NCBI GenBank assembly: GCA_963281255.1
Contig: OY725493.1
Location: 1,239,550 to 1,303,549 of the forward strand
Source: Aphrocallistes beatrix
Lineage: Eukaryota > Porifera > Hexactinellida > Sceptrulophora > Aphrocallistidae
DNA: 64,000 nt
Direction: 5' to 3'
The notes beneath the pieces are model-generated. The model was not told where the DNA came from. It did no database searches and saw nothing but the letters and a program-made list of their open reading frames with translations. Below, in pieces: positions 47,812-58,649 of this stretch; within the stretch, counting starts at the first letter, position 1, and the number at the start of each line of letters is the position of its first letter. A program made the position numbers and the translations under genes.

Positions 47812-49561
47812 TCATTCCAAGAGCCTTGACTTGCTAATGAAAGCGAACCACATTATGCCCACCAGAAATATTACGAAGAATGATTCGATTGGGATCGTGG
47901 GTTTCGGAGATCGCGCTCCCTAAACAGAAATAGTTACAGAGCAAAATTGAAACGACGAAATAGAGATTTGTAAGTAAGCTGACTCACTGGATGGTTGATT
48001 TCTATCTCGAACATTGGTGTAGTACTAATTTCTTCCGATCCTGACCTCTGAACCTGAGAACAATAAAATTTTAAAATCAGATTACCCAAAAAATTAGTTT
48101 CACTTTTAAACGTTCCCCCAGCGAATAATTTCCTTCGCAATCAATATTCTTCCTTAGACGAGAATCACGTAGGATGATCTAAGTTTATTAACAATATGTT
48201 AAATGCAATTCCTCAACAAGATAACCAATTTAATATGACCTAGAATTAACAGATGGAATTTCGTCCCTCGAAATGTCTTTTTGGAAAATTTTTCATGGAA
48301 ATTTAGGTTCTTTGAATTGGTAAACGGATGTTTTGTTGCTGATATCTCTTCGAATGGAATTACAAATTGTTGGGAAACATGAATTTGTTCTAAAGCTGAA
48401 TGGGATTAATAGGATAGTGAGAGTGAGCATTTTAGAGAGTTTTATGTATAAGAGCAAAGAAAGTGGGCATTTTCGGTTTGAAATAATATCAAATGGCACG
48501 CGAGAGTGCGAGTGGTATTTTTATTTCGTGAGGGGGTAGGTGATTGTCATTTATTATTTGTTAGAATGAATGGGAGAATGAAAGAGGATTCAATAATTTC
48601 ATTCAAAGAAATATCAGCGACGAAACATTCTCCATTCCTTTGAATTCCATAATTTGATACCTCGAATTGATTTTCTTCATAGTAGTAGTATTTTGAAGAT
48701 TTTGAATTGTCACAGTTATATCATAGCAGTAAAGTGTTGAAATGCTAATTTTGGCTAGCAGTGAAAATTTGTGTAATAATGCACCATATCCTGTGTTGGG
48801 AAAAATGTATTTTATTTAGTAGTGAAGAAGCGTTTTTTCGCTTGATCGCTCGCATTTTTTTGATGTCTTCAAATACTGCTCATCTCGAAAAAAGGTTGAG
48901 CATGCTCAACTTTTCAGTTCATTGTAAATTCAATGAAACAAAATTTCTTGAAAAGAAAGTTCTGTTTCTGATGTTAGATAATTATCTCTTACTTTTCTAA
49001 ACATTGCGAATCCTTCTTCATCATATATGTTGAGCACATACTTCCCTGAACTTGCTACTGCATGCTTATCCGTCCAACTCGCCTTCAATCAAGAATTAAA
49101 TACATAAAATACCACATACATAATCAGTTTGTAAATAATTGAGAATTCCACCTGGTACTTTTCAACCCCTTTTGCTAGTTCCACTACCCTCCCATTCACT
49201 TCAGCGTAGAGATGACCAGTCTTCTCCTACAATGTACTATGATGATAATTGTTATTTATGCTTGAATCACCGTCTTAAACTAACATTTCCCAGGAATATT
49301 GAACTCAAAATCGTCATTCCAAATGGAACGCTATGGTCATACCTTGTCACAGTCGATAGAGAACTCAGCTAAGAATACCGTCTGGGAGGAGAGGTTTATG
49401 TCAGAGGTCGAGTAGGTTGTGACATCCCCTTCTCTGCAGGCACCTGTGCAATTAACCACACGACTTAACCTAATTAAATTTAATTGAGTTGATAGGAGGG
49501 GTAGCTTACCATTGACCAACTGGAAAGAGAGTATCATGGTTAGCAGGAGTACAAGTTTCAT
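47812..49561 (-). CDS. SSR4: TRAP-delta, translocon-associated protein subunit delta
   Basis: Six exons on the minus strand: 49510-49561, 49343-49443, 49152-49226, 48993-49082, 47988-48053, 47812-47919, giving 163 residues; every junction keeps frame and GT-AG. The signal peptide is residues 1-17 (MKLVLLLTMILSFQLVN). The luminal domain has CREGDVTTYSTSDINLSSQT, VFLAEFSIDC, LYAEVNGRVVELAKGVEKYQ, ASWTDKHAVASSGKYVLNIY DEEGFAMFRK. A C-terminal membrane helix (~135-155, FFVIFLVGIMWFAFI) and a short cytosolic tail follow. This matches animal TRAP-delta (human 173 residues), part of the ER complex that aids co-translational translocation and glycosylation. The 5' splice of exon 2 is placed at the CACAG acceptor; the other nearby acceptor would introduce a stop. 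Intron 4 is 939 bp, long for this region. Confidence 0.9.
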
Positions 49562-49976
49562 TGCTGATTCAATATCTAAAGTATACTGCTTTTCTACCCA
49601 AGTACGCACTAAGAAAATTATTAATTAAACTATATATATAATGATGATGATACAATGTGTACTATAGGTCGGCGAACTTGACGAGGTCTGAGTTACTTTA
49701 AATTTAGTAAGACTGTTCTAGATACATTATATAGTGATTGAAGCTATAAATCCAAATTATATTTACGTGCCAATATGTAGTGCTGTTCGCCGAATATTGA
49801 AAATTTTGTGTTACACAGCCTGTTCGACTATTGCTTACAATATCCTGAATTAAACACATTATTCTTGTCGAACAAAATGTGTTTTCTCGGCGGCTGATTG
49901 AACTAAGTTGGATCAATGGAAGAACTAAAATTATATTTACATTACACTATTTGAAGGTTCGCATACTACAATCCTG

Positions 49977-52693
49977 CTATTTCTGTTTGCTTTGAAGAAG
50001 AGTTTGCAACAGTTTCGCACACTCGGAAACCTTTGGAACTTCTTCATAAGCTGCAAGTGACTGGACGACCACAAACACATTAGCATTCGTAATCAGGTCC
50101 ATAATGGCCTCAGGAGCTAGTGCGGCGAGGTGTCCAAACGCGACGAGAGCTCGGAACTGAGTTTCGGGGTTGTTCGCGGTTGAGAGCAGCTCCCGGACCA
50201 GTGCGCCGCAGAGAGAGTAGAGCTGCTCGTTCTTCACGGCGGTGGCCATGAAGCAGTAGTTCAGACAGATCGTGCTGACGCCTATGTGCACCTTAGCTGC
50301 CGACTGCTCGTAGATCAGCTGTATCAGCCTGGGAATGACCTGGTCGAACGTGTGCTCCATCAGGTACTGCCCCGGCCGGTGTGCGAATAGGTTATTCACG
50401 ATATTGACTCCGATCCAGAGGAAGCCGCACATTTCTCCGGCTGCGGGTAGGGAGTAGAGGGAGAAATGCAACAAGCCCTCCCCCTCCTCTTCTGCGTAGA
50501 ACTTGTTCCCGGACAGGTCCAGCAGGGCTATGCGGATGGTGTCCAGGGCGATGAATGATTTCTGCGGAGGCCAGGATAGCAGCTTAATCAGGACGCGGAG
50601 CTTCCAAGGCTCGATGTCTCTGTCAGTGAGGACTGAGTTCACATCAGCCAAGTCCTGAGCCGAGAGAATCCCATCCGTGTTGAACTCCCGGAGCTTGTCC
50701 ATCATCTTGGCAGGATCCTTCGCTGGGAAGAGTTGGAAGTCTCGCTTGGGGTAGAACTTGTTGTCCGCAGGGGAGGCGGGCGGGGGGCGGAGGCTGTTGG
50801 TGGGGGTTATTCTGGACTTGCGCGTGTAGTGAGCGGGGAGGCTGGTGGGGATGTGTCTGAGAGGTGTGGAATCTGGGGGAGGAGTGGAAATGGGGGTCGG
50901 GGCGTAGCCAGAGAATCGAGTGATAGGAGGGTCAGGAGGGATCGAAATGTAAGTCTCAACCTTCTGTTGGGGAGCAGCAGCACCAGGGATGTACCTGCCA
51001 GCCCCGCTGAGCGGGTCTCCCTGTGTCTGAGGGGGAGCAGGGTTGGCAGGCGTGGTGGAGGTGCCAGGAATGTAGCGGTTAGCGCCGCTGTAAGGATCTG
51101 AGAACGCAGACACATCTGTGCTGACACCGGAGAGCTTCTGATTCTCGGCTATGAACTGGGCAATCTGGTCCAGAAAGAGCTGAGATAAGCCGTGCTTCCA
51201 CATGAATTTCTGTGCTGTCATCCACGGATCGTCATTGTAGTTGAAGCCCAGTTTGAGCGGGTTCTGATCCTCCCTCACGTCTACATCAATCACCTACAAG
51301 GCGCTGTGTCAACATCTGCTAGATGACAAACAATCTATTTATCTACCTGGTCAAATTCCTCTCCATCTAACACCATCTTATTGCTGCCACCAATCGTGGG
51401 CTTGTGCTCAGTGGCGGGACCTGTTCCTCCTATAGAGGACCCCACCGCCTCTCCCATCTTCTTCCACTCCCCCTCTTTCTCATACCACTGATACACCTCT
51501 GCCAGTCCCTGATTGTTCACCAACTTGTTCTCGTGGTCGAATTTGCCGGGCGTGGCCAGCGCCTGGAGGCCGGGCAGTTCGTTGGGGTCTATCTTGTCCA
51601 TGGTGGCGGAGGACTGGCACAGCTCCTGGTACATCTCCAGGATGTCCGCGGGCGCCTTTCTCTCGGGATCTCGCGAGAAGACACGCACCACTCCGTCGCT
51701 GCTGCCTGTCGCGATGTCCCCGTTAGGCAGGACAGTCACCGCCCACACAGACATGGCTGGGTGCCTCGTGGTCTCAATCGGGGAGGTTTTCTCGTAGTTC
51801 CAAATTCTGAGAGACTTGTCCTCTCCGACGGAGACAAACCCTTCACCCCCTGGGAGAGGGTACAGCTGATAGATGAGCGACTCGTGTCCCAGGAAGCTCT
51901 TCATTCTGTCTCCGGAGTGCAGGTTCCATTGAATGATGACACTATCGTTACTGGCAGAGAGGAATGAGTTCTGGTCGATTGGTAGGATACTCCTGACCGC
52001 GTCCTGGTGTCCCTCGTACTTCAGCCGAGCTACTCCCTAACAAAGCCACAGACATGAACAGTGGTCCCTTAGACCAATACTGGAGACTAGAAATGATTAC
52101 AAGTATATATTATAATTAATGAAGAAAAGTAGAAACAAACGCACCTGCATGTCCCACAGACGCAGACTCCTGTCTCCGGATGCACTGAGCAGGTACTCCG
52201 TGTCAGGCACCCCCACCACACACCAGACAGTGCTGGTATGCCCCTTCAGTTCCACGAACGAGTTCACACCCTTCCAGACTCTGCAGGTGCCGTCCCACGA
52301 ACTGGAGAGGAGGGCTCCCCTGTGGTAGTTCAAGCAGCACACCGCATTCGTGTGTCCCTTGAACGCTGCTATGGGGTTGAGGAGGGTTTCGTCTGTGTCT
52401 AGAGCGTATAGGTTGATAAGATGGTCGTTACTCCCAGTGGCTATCAGGTCTGTGCGTGCGAAAGTGCCAATCACTTCTGCGAAATCTTTCGGGAGAGCAC
52501 ACACTGCTATGATGTAGCGGGAATGTCCTTGTAGAGTCTTGTTCGTTTCGTAGTCACGCGGAGATCTGTCAGACCTCTGCCACAGACGGCAGGTGACGTC
52601 ACGTGAGGTGCTCACTATCTGACCGTCAGAGGTGTGAGAAAGTGCCCTCACATCTGCTGTGTGGCCTTCTAGCTGAGAACTCAGGCTATACAT
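49977..52693 (-). CDS. PLAA: PLAA / Ufd3, phospholipase A2-activating protein
   Basis: Three exons on the minus strand: 52145-52693, 51347-52036, 49977-51293, phase 0 at both junctions; 851 residues. The start is Met 52693 (MYSLSSQLEGHTADVRALSH); the longer open frame to 52774 runs into a transposon. Residues ~1-300 are a WD40 propeller with GH...WD repeats (LKGHTSTVWCVVGVP, LLSASGDRSLRLWDMQ, YEGHQDAVRSILP, NGDIATGSSDGVVRVFS). A PFU domain (~370-480, GLAEVYQWYEKEGEWKKMGE, VIDVDVREDQNPLKLGFNYN DDPW) follows, then a Pro-rich linker and a PUL domain (~560-850, armadillo-like). This is the order of PLAA/Ufd3/Doa1, a ubiquitin-binding cofactor of p97/Cdc48 in ubiquitin recycling and lysosomal sorting. 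Confidence 0.92.
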
Positions 52694-52732
52694 ACCACAC
52701 TGTTCTACGCAAGCAACAAGAAATGCCAAATA

Positions 52733-52898
52733 CAGTCGACTCCGCTTAATAGGGCCACATCGGTCAGAGGACATTTTGCCCCGATTAAGGACCCTATTAA
52801 CCGAAAATATTTTGTATTAGCTTCTATGTGTGAGAGCTATTCCGGTCCTGCCAAAAGTGTCCCGATTAAACAGTGGCCCTATTAAGCGGAGTCGACTG
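52733..52898. mobile_element. Tigger/pogo-like MITE (166 bp)
   Basis: Perfect ~26-bp terminal inverted repeats (CAGTCGACTCCGCTTAATAG, then GGCC...) flanked by TA on both sides (52731-52732, 52899-52900), the target duplication of Tc1/mariner-class elements. The CAGTCGA...TTAA start and an internal 'cctattaaccgaaaat' resemble Tigger/pogo ends. No transposase; interior is short with secondary inverted segments (cccgattaa). Confidence 0.85.
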
Positions 52899-52900
52899 TA

Positions 52901-53295
52901 TTTGAAATAAATTAGGATTCCAGCTTCCTACATCATACTTAGAGTTATGGGCTCGGCCAACCTTTTTCCTTCGCCTACTAAATTTCAATAGTGTGCCGAA
53001 TGTAGGAATTTCAAAATTGTGAGATTTCTCTTTTGTTTCAAACATTTTATAAATTAACCTTTGTTTATTGAACAAAAGCACCACCAACGTTTGATATCGT
53101 GAGATCATGACATTTTGTTAGAAATCATTAGAGTTGAGAGTCCTACTGGTGTTACATATCCTGGATAAATCAAGTACCAAAACAAAGTACAAAAACATGA
53201 AATCGTTTACAAATACTCCTATTTATAAACATAAAGTCAGTTCACATAACCATACACCCAAATAAAAAGTTTGCTATCGTTATATAATACATCAA
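52901..53295. other. Spacer between the MITE and paralog B
   Basis: AT-rich 3' flank of paralog B; an 80-codon open frame here (52866-53108, minus) overlaps the MITE and has no similarity I recognise. Confidence 0.4.
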
Positions 53296-55049
53296 TTAAA
53301 TTATCTGCAGGATATTGTTATCTTGATGCGAGTTCAGAAGGATTAGTTTATATATAGAACTCACGCAGAGAAACAACTTCTCAACACAGTTTTTCGAACT
53401 ACTAGTGGTGCCTTGAGTTGAATACTTAATTACTTGTTGCAACTCTCCTGAATTAGAGTAGATATCCATCGTCGTATTTGAACTGATGCTAACGGAAGAG
53501 GAAAGGGAATGGAATGAAGAGCATTTCTGATTAGGAGGTTCTACTTTAACCTGACATATAATAATGTTCTTATCCTTGTCAATGGCAAAGGAACTAAGAG
53601 GACTTGAGAGTTCTAGCTGTATTACAGCTCTTACTAATACTCCTTTATCGTTGAATATCTGAACACAGTATTCACTCCCTCTGAGCAGTAAATAGAGATC
53701 AGTTTTACTCGTAGACCCAGAATAGTAGTCACTTTTTTTTACATGTACTACTACCTTCATACTGATAACCGTAGTATTATCCTTGATATGAGGCGACTTT
53801 AAAATACAAATGAAGTTTTTTGCATTGCTTCCTTTATTACCACTAAAAATTTGTTTGGTCAAAATAAAATTCAACAACTTATGGTAGATGTAGATGGTGA
53901 TTCGTTGTTCATTCCACCGCTGATCATCCTCCCGCACAATGGCATATATCGATAAAGCATTAATGTTGATGCTGGATTGATAAAAGAGATCGCAAGATCG
54001 TATATAATCAAGAATATCCAAACTTTGGAATTTAGTCTCTCCGTTTACTGGATTGATTTTAATAATACAAATATCTTCGTCTTTTTTGCCTAAAGATTAC
54101 ATAGATTCAGCATAAAATACAAATATTAAAAAAGTAGTTTTTACAAATTAACTAAACATACGAAAAATTAAAAAGTCGCTCAACAGACCAAGAATGCAGA
54201 TTAGTGACTAGAATTGAAGGACACGAAATATGAATATTCTTATGTAATATATCGGGAAATATCCATCTTAGAGCTTTCTACACAGTGAAATTCTCAATAG
54301 CTTAAGTTCTGGCCACGCCAATGTCTGTCATCAACGTTTTATTGCTAGCCAAGTTACAATATTAATTTCGAGGTACGATAATCACCTGCAACATAAATGT
54401 ATCCCTCCTCATAGGTTAAATAATCGAGATTCGAGTCTTTGAAAACTGGCAGTGGAAACTTGTACATACGTCGGCCTTTTTTATCGTAGAAATGTACAAA
54501 TCTATCGTCTAGTATGTAAATGTTATTTGCTGCTGGGTCTATTGCAAGGCTCTTAGGTTGAGACACATCATCACTACCGGTTCCGATCTTTACTCCACTG
54601 AACAGCGGTTGATCTGTTGAGTTGTACTTTGAATCGGTCTTCACCTGACATACCTTATCAATTGCTGATTTACATGCCTCAACATTCCATACTAAGCTTA
54701 CTTCTGGATTCAGTATCTCCTCTATCTTTTTGATATCTTGATTGAGAGAATCTAGACTTTGTTGAAGTGTGCGTGATATTTTGGACAGATTAGGATCTCG
54801 CATGGTTTGTTCTAATCCTTCTTTACTGGCATACAATTTCTGGAGTTGTGTATTGAGCCGATCATACTCAGAACCAGTAGAAGGTGCATACTTACTCTCC
54901 AAGCTTGATATAATGCTGACTTGTTTTTCTTGCAGTTTCGTATGTAAGGAATCGAATTGTTTGTTTATTTCTTTTTTCTTTAAATCAAGAGAGGTCTGGG
55001 GCGCTAATAGATCTGATGGGGGACGTGGATTCACGGGAGAAGAGGACAT
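53296..55049 (-). CDS. Coiled-coil / NHL-like beta-propeller protein, paralog B
   Basis: Two exons on the minus strand, 54386-55049 and 53296-54089 (296-bp intron, phase 1), give 485 residues. Layout equals paralog A: coiled coil (~25-130, DLKKKEINKQFDSLHTKLQE, LYASKEGLEQTMRDPN), motif SLVWNVEACKSAIDKVC, and a first blade (PKSLAIDPAANNIYILDD, RFVHFYDKKGRRMYKF) followed by a beta-rich C-terminal half. Exon 2 begins GKKDEDICIIKINPVNGET, aligning with GTIEKVFHLVRINPTNGQ of paralog A, so the intron sits at the same residue and phase. This shows common descent by gene duplication rather than convergence. No RING or B-box, signal peptide or membrane helix. Function unknown. Confidence 0.8.
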
Positions 55050-55329
55050 TTGATCTAATTATAACTAAGATATATGTCAAAATGCAGCAATCGGGTAGAT
55101 ATCGTAATTTGATTATGATGGGAAATTAGCATTATGATCAATTCAGGAATTGCCTTTGACAAAATTCACCTGGTAGGTTCTACGTAAGCTTTAAACGGAT
55201 ACGAAATCTGTTATTAATAATAGAAAAATTGCCATACTTCAAAGTTCGAAGCAGTAACTTATTAACATAATCTTAATTTCCTCATTGTGCATAGCATTAA
55301 AAATATTATTTGTATATTTTCACATCTTG

Positions 55330-55545
55330 TTAAATATGCTATAGACTAACTTTCAACGGTTGACCTGGGGGTTTCAGGGTTGTAGATTCCAAATATTGCA
55401 TTTTCGAAACTATGCGCTCAACATTTTATCTGTTTCCGTTTACAATTGATACATAAAGTAGGCATATCATCTCCCCAGTTACCCACAGGGCAACTCTGCG
55501 GACAAAAAGTGTTGGCTAGCCGTGCTACGCAAGTTATGTTATCGA
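55330..55545. repeat. Dispersed repeat family copy (inverted)
   Basis: Read on the minus strand it gives the GC core (CTTGCGTAGCACGGCTAGCC, GCAGAGTTGCCCTGTGGG) then the AT module (inverted 'gttgacctgggggtttcag', 'gtagattccaaatattgc'). It is a near-complete copy, in the opposite orientation to the 43484 copy. Confidence 0.7.
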
Positions 55546-55787
55546 CTGTATTTATAGAAAGGTTAACAAACTGAGTGTTGTATGAACCAAACTAGATCTG
55601 TTCAATTATCAAAATTTCATTCAAATTCACTAACAAACGATCAGTACAAAACTTTGAATTCCGAAGAGAGAAGTTGTTAATGATAATAGGAAGTTATGGA
55701 TAGTGTCTAAGTACAAATATTCAGTGTAATTCTCACCCACTTCATTAAACAAGAAACCTTCACAGCTGGAAACACCTGTTCATCAGA

Positions 55788-57269
55788 TCAAACCGTTTCA
55801 GATAACACATCGTCTAGAGTATTAGGTAGATTCTTGCTCGAGAGTTGTCTGTGCTTCTTTTTAAACTCACTAATAATTTCTTTACATCGGTAGAGAAGAT
55901 AAACACTCCGAGCGGCATTTTCTAGAGTATATGGTTCCTCGATATTGATGTACCCCTTGTAGCCCCTGCCAGCCTCCCAACTGGGTCTCTCATGGAGACA
56001 CCCAGTGCGGATAGAGATCAGTTTATCCCGGAGGTCTATCTTGGCGTAGAACTCAAAGAATCGAACGAGAAGTTCCCCTACGGACATATTGTTATCCGCC
56101 TTCCATGAGTGGCACACCTCCTTGATATCCACCATTTTGATCTGGTCTATGGTGTGGTAGGCGTTGTACTTATCGGGGTACATCCGCTGGAGGGAGGGCA
56201 GCACCTGGGGGGAGACGGCGTGCTGCAGGAAGAATAGGACCATCAGGTTGAGTGCGTAGCTGGACAGGAGCCCGGACTTGGAGTTGCACACGTTATTATG
56301 CTTAGCCCACTCTTTAACCACGACCACAAGCGGGCGCACACGGGGATCCATTCGCGAGTAGGTGCGGAGAAGGAACGTGTTCCTGATCCCTGAATGGTTG
56401 TTGAGGCTGATGTCAATCTCTAGACCGTACTTCACATCCTCAAACATTACAATGGGGACTTTAGCTGTAATCAGCTGGCAGTTCCGAATCTGTGAGGAAT
56501 GCCTACGCAGACACTTGTACAGCTTTCTAAGCGGGTTAGTGTAGAGTTCGTCTCCCTGCACGATCAGTGTGATGTCTAGGTCGCTGGAGCGAGTTGAGAA
56601 TCCGTTGAGACTGGAGCCGAATACGATAAAGCGCGGATTGTAGATAGAGCGCTGAACCTGGTGAACCAGGTACTCGCAATAGTCTAGTTTAATTTCGGTG
56701 AGTTGGTCGGAAGGAGAGTTGTCTCTGTCATATTCCAGGATCTCGGAGGTCAATCTCCTGAACGCCGGGCTAACAGGATGTAAGGAGGCGGGGGTGTCAT
56801 CGATACTTTCAGCGCCTATAAATATGACTGAGGAGGAAGGGCTGGTTTCTTTATTCTTTGATTCGTGTGTTGAGATTCTAGCTCGTTTCGTATCAGTTTT
56901 ATGAGACTCGTTTGGGGATATTATTTTGTCCTCAGGACGTTTTCTTTTCCCTCTTATAGGCTGCTCTTGATGAAGCCGCCTATTCGATTGAATCGAGTCT
57001 GTGACGATGATGGATTTGCGTGATGCATAGGAATGCCTATAATTTGGAGATGGGTTGGAATATACCTTCTTTTCAAAAGTGACAACGTTTCTGTAATCTC
57101 TCGTTCGGGATCTTGTGGAATGGTGACTGGGGGAGATATGAGGAGGAGAAAAGTGAATTGGCCCCTGATCCCAGGGGGGAGGGTGTTCGTAGTGGTACCC
57201 AAAGTTCTGAGTTGGTCTACCTCTGAAAGAACGAGGGAAATCTCGACGCTGGTCGTATGGCATATGCAT
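55788..57269 (-). CDS. TENT2: GLD2/TENT2-like cytoplasmic poly(A) polymerase
   Basis: Single exon, 493 residues, ATG at 57269. An Arg/Ser/Pro-rich, disordered N-terminus (~1-170) precedes a nucleotidyltransferase core. FGSSLNGFSTRSSDLDITLI (~217-236) carries the Gly-Ser and the catalytic D-x-D pair; GLEIDISLNN (~285) supplies the third Asp. KEWAKHNNVCNSKSGLLSSY ALNLMVLFFLQ and the PAP-associated region (LLVRFFEFYAKIDLRDKLIS, INIEEPYTLENAARSV) follow. There is no RNA-binding domain, as in GLD2. Family members extend poly(A) tails of selected mRNAs and monoadenylate miRNAs, recruited by RNA-binding partners. MTPAP or TUT-type enzymes are less likely because a mitochondrial presequence and zinc fingers are missing. 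Confidence 0.83.
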   Translation of the reverse strand: MHMPYDQRRDFPRSFRGRPTQNFGYHYEHPPPWDQGPIHFSPPHISPSHHSTRSRTRDYRNVVTFEKKVYSNPSPNYRHSYASRKSIIVTDSIQSNRRLHQEQPIRGKRKRPEDKIISPNESHKTDTKRARISTHESKNKETSPSSSVIFIGAESIDDTPASLHPVSPAFRRLTSEILEYDRDNSPSDQLTEIKLDYCEYLVHQVQRSIYNPRFIVFGSSLNGFSTRSSDLDITLIVQGDELYTNPLRKLYKCLRRHSSQIRNCQLITAKVPIVMFEDVKYGLEIDISLNNHSGIRNTFLLRTYSRMDPRVRPLVVVVKEWAKHNNVCNSKSGLLSSYALNLMVLFFLQHAVSPQVLPSLQRMYPDKYNAYHTIDQIKMVDIKEVCHSWKADNNMSVGELLVRFFEFYAKIDLRDKLISIRTGCLHERPSWEAGRGYKGYINIEEPYTLENAARSVYLLYRCKEIISEFKKKHRQLSSKNLPNTLDDVLSETV

Positions 57270-57580
57270 CCTGTGGAGTACTATGTACTAAGTATGAAAT
57301 ACATTATTCATTAGAAAGTTTATTGCTGATAGAACAGATAACAAGTCATACATTAACTAGAATTTAAATTTGAAACCATGACAATTGACAATGCTGGAGA
57401 GATGATAATCGTATCCCAGTGCTTCAATAGTGTTCTCATTATTGAGATTAGAATTTGGTAATACAAGAGAGTTCTTGCCAGTCCCAGATCTCTTCCTCCA
57501 ATCAAGAAATAGCGAAATGATCGGGGCGGGATTCAGAATGGAGTTTACTGGCCTGTGTGTTTCGAGGTAGGAAAGAAGAA
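57270..57580. other. Spacer between MIER-like and TENT2-like genes
   Basis: About 311 bp between two minus-strand genes. No gene or repeat recognised. Confidence 0.4.
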
Positions 57581-58264
57581 TTAGGCATGCGACTGCTCCC
57601 GATCTAACCCAGCGTCTCCCTCCTCTCTGCCCTGTGACACACCTCCCTTCTTCTTCCTGCTACGCTGCAGGAAGCACTCATACCTCTCACTCTTCTTCCA
57701 GAAATAATAGAACTCAACCACTTCCTGTAACTTCCGGTGTGGCAGCATTATCCTCTGGACCTCGTAGAAGTTCTTCCAGTAGCGCCTCAGACCTGCCTCG
57801 AACTTCTCACACTCCTCCGCCCCCCAACAGTCCGCCTGCCTGAAGAATCCGTCCGGGTCCAGGCCCTCCTCTAACCGCGAGCAGCTGCGTATCTCCTTCA
57901 GCGCCTTCGCGCTCTTGTGTCCCGTCTTGTTGAGGTGGTACAGTGCTAGCTCATCGTCCCGACACTGCTTCCCCAGCGGCAGCACCTCCCTGCCACACTC
58001 TCCCAGCACTAGACAAGCGCTGTAGAGGTAGTCTCGAACGGTTTCCTCGTCTAGCTGGTTTGGCGCCCATAGCAGCAGCGTGTTATCTGGCTGTGAGGTG
58101 GTATTAGCCGTGCTGTAAGGTGGGATGTCCGCTTGGTACTCCCTCCCCACTCTCACCTCTTTCTGCTGGCTGTCCTTGCCTCGTGTGAGGTAGAACTTGG
58201 CAGCCTTGATACTGCTTCTCAACTGCATGAACCCGTCCATGCTATCCTCGTTGCACGAGTCCAT
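57581..58264 (-). CDS. MIER: MIER-like ELM2-SANT corepressor protein
   Basis: Single exon, 227 residues, ATG at 58264. Residues ~38-95 fit an ELM2 domain (VRVGREYQADIPPY, NTLLLWAPNQLDEETVRDYL), the HDAC1/2-binding element of the family. A helical link (LALYHLNKTGHKSAKALKEI) leads into a SANT domain at ~145-195 (WGAEECEKFEAGLRRYWKNF, VVEFYYFWKKSERYE), ending in basic residues. The ELM2-SANT spacing and the FYYFWKKSERY ending are those of MIER1-3; RCOR and MTA differ in flanking domains. It lacks the long acidic N-terminus and C-terminal extension of vertebrate MIERs, so it is shorter (MIER1 ~512). An upstream exon encoding an N-terminus cannot be excluded. It is a nuclear corepressor scaffold. 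Confidence 0.83.
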   Translation of the reverse strand: MDSCNEDSMDGFMQLRSSIKAAKFYLTRGKDSQQKEVRVGREYQADIPPYSTANTTSQPDNTLLLWAPNQLDEETVRDYLYSACLVLGECGREVLPLGKQCRDDELALYHLNKTGHKSAKALKEIRSCSRLEEGLDPDGFFRQADCWGAEECEKFEAGLRRYWKNFYEVQRIMLPHRKLQEVVEFYYFWKKSERYECFLQRSRKKKGGVSQGREEGDAGLDREQSHA

Positions 58265-58649
58265 CCTACTAGTCTATCAACCACATAACTGATGGAGTTA
58301 ATTACGCAACTAGCTTAGAAAGTTGCCTACATGTAGTTATTCTTGGTGATCCTTTTGTAATAATATATAGAGCATTTTCTTCATTCCTAGTTTGACTTGG
58401 TACATTTAAATTTTAGTATAACGCGATCCCTCAATTTCCCTAGGTAAGTGAACTAGAACGAAGCGTGATTTTAATTAATAAGCTAAAATGATTTGAACCA
58501 CCAAGACATACAATAAACGGACATAACATTACACAGTTGCATTATCGGATAGGCTGGAGGTGATTAAAATGTCTCTGAAACGGCTCGAGACCTGAGATGT
58601 ACCGCATCTTTCCGGTGTTAGTCTCCATTCGGAACTGAGTGACCGCCGA
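58265..58649. other. Spacer between SETD1 and MIER-like genes
   Basis: About 385 bp, AT-rich, no gene recognised; expected to hold the SETD1 3' UTR and MIER promoter. Confidence 0.4.

Noticed and set aside
47608-47829. 73-codon plus-strand open frame between KDM7 and SSR4
   Set aside because: Overlaps the last SSR4 exon on the other strand; no similarity or splice context.
51404-51967. 187-codon plus-strand open frame over PLAA
   Set aside because: Overlaps conserved WD40/PFU coding sequence on the other strand and has no own motif.
52694-52774. Longer N-terminus for PLAA starting at 52774
   Set aside because: The extra codons run into the Tigger-like MITE; Met 52693 lines up with the start of the family's WD40 propeller.
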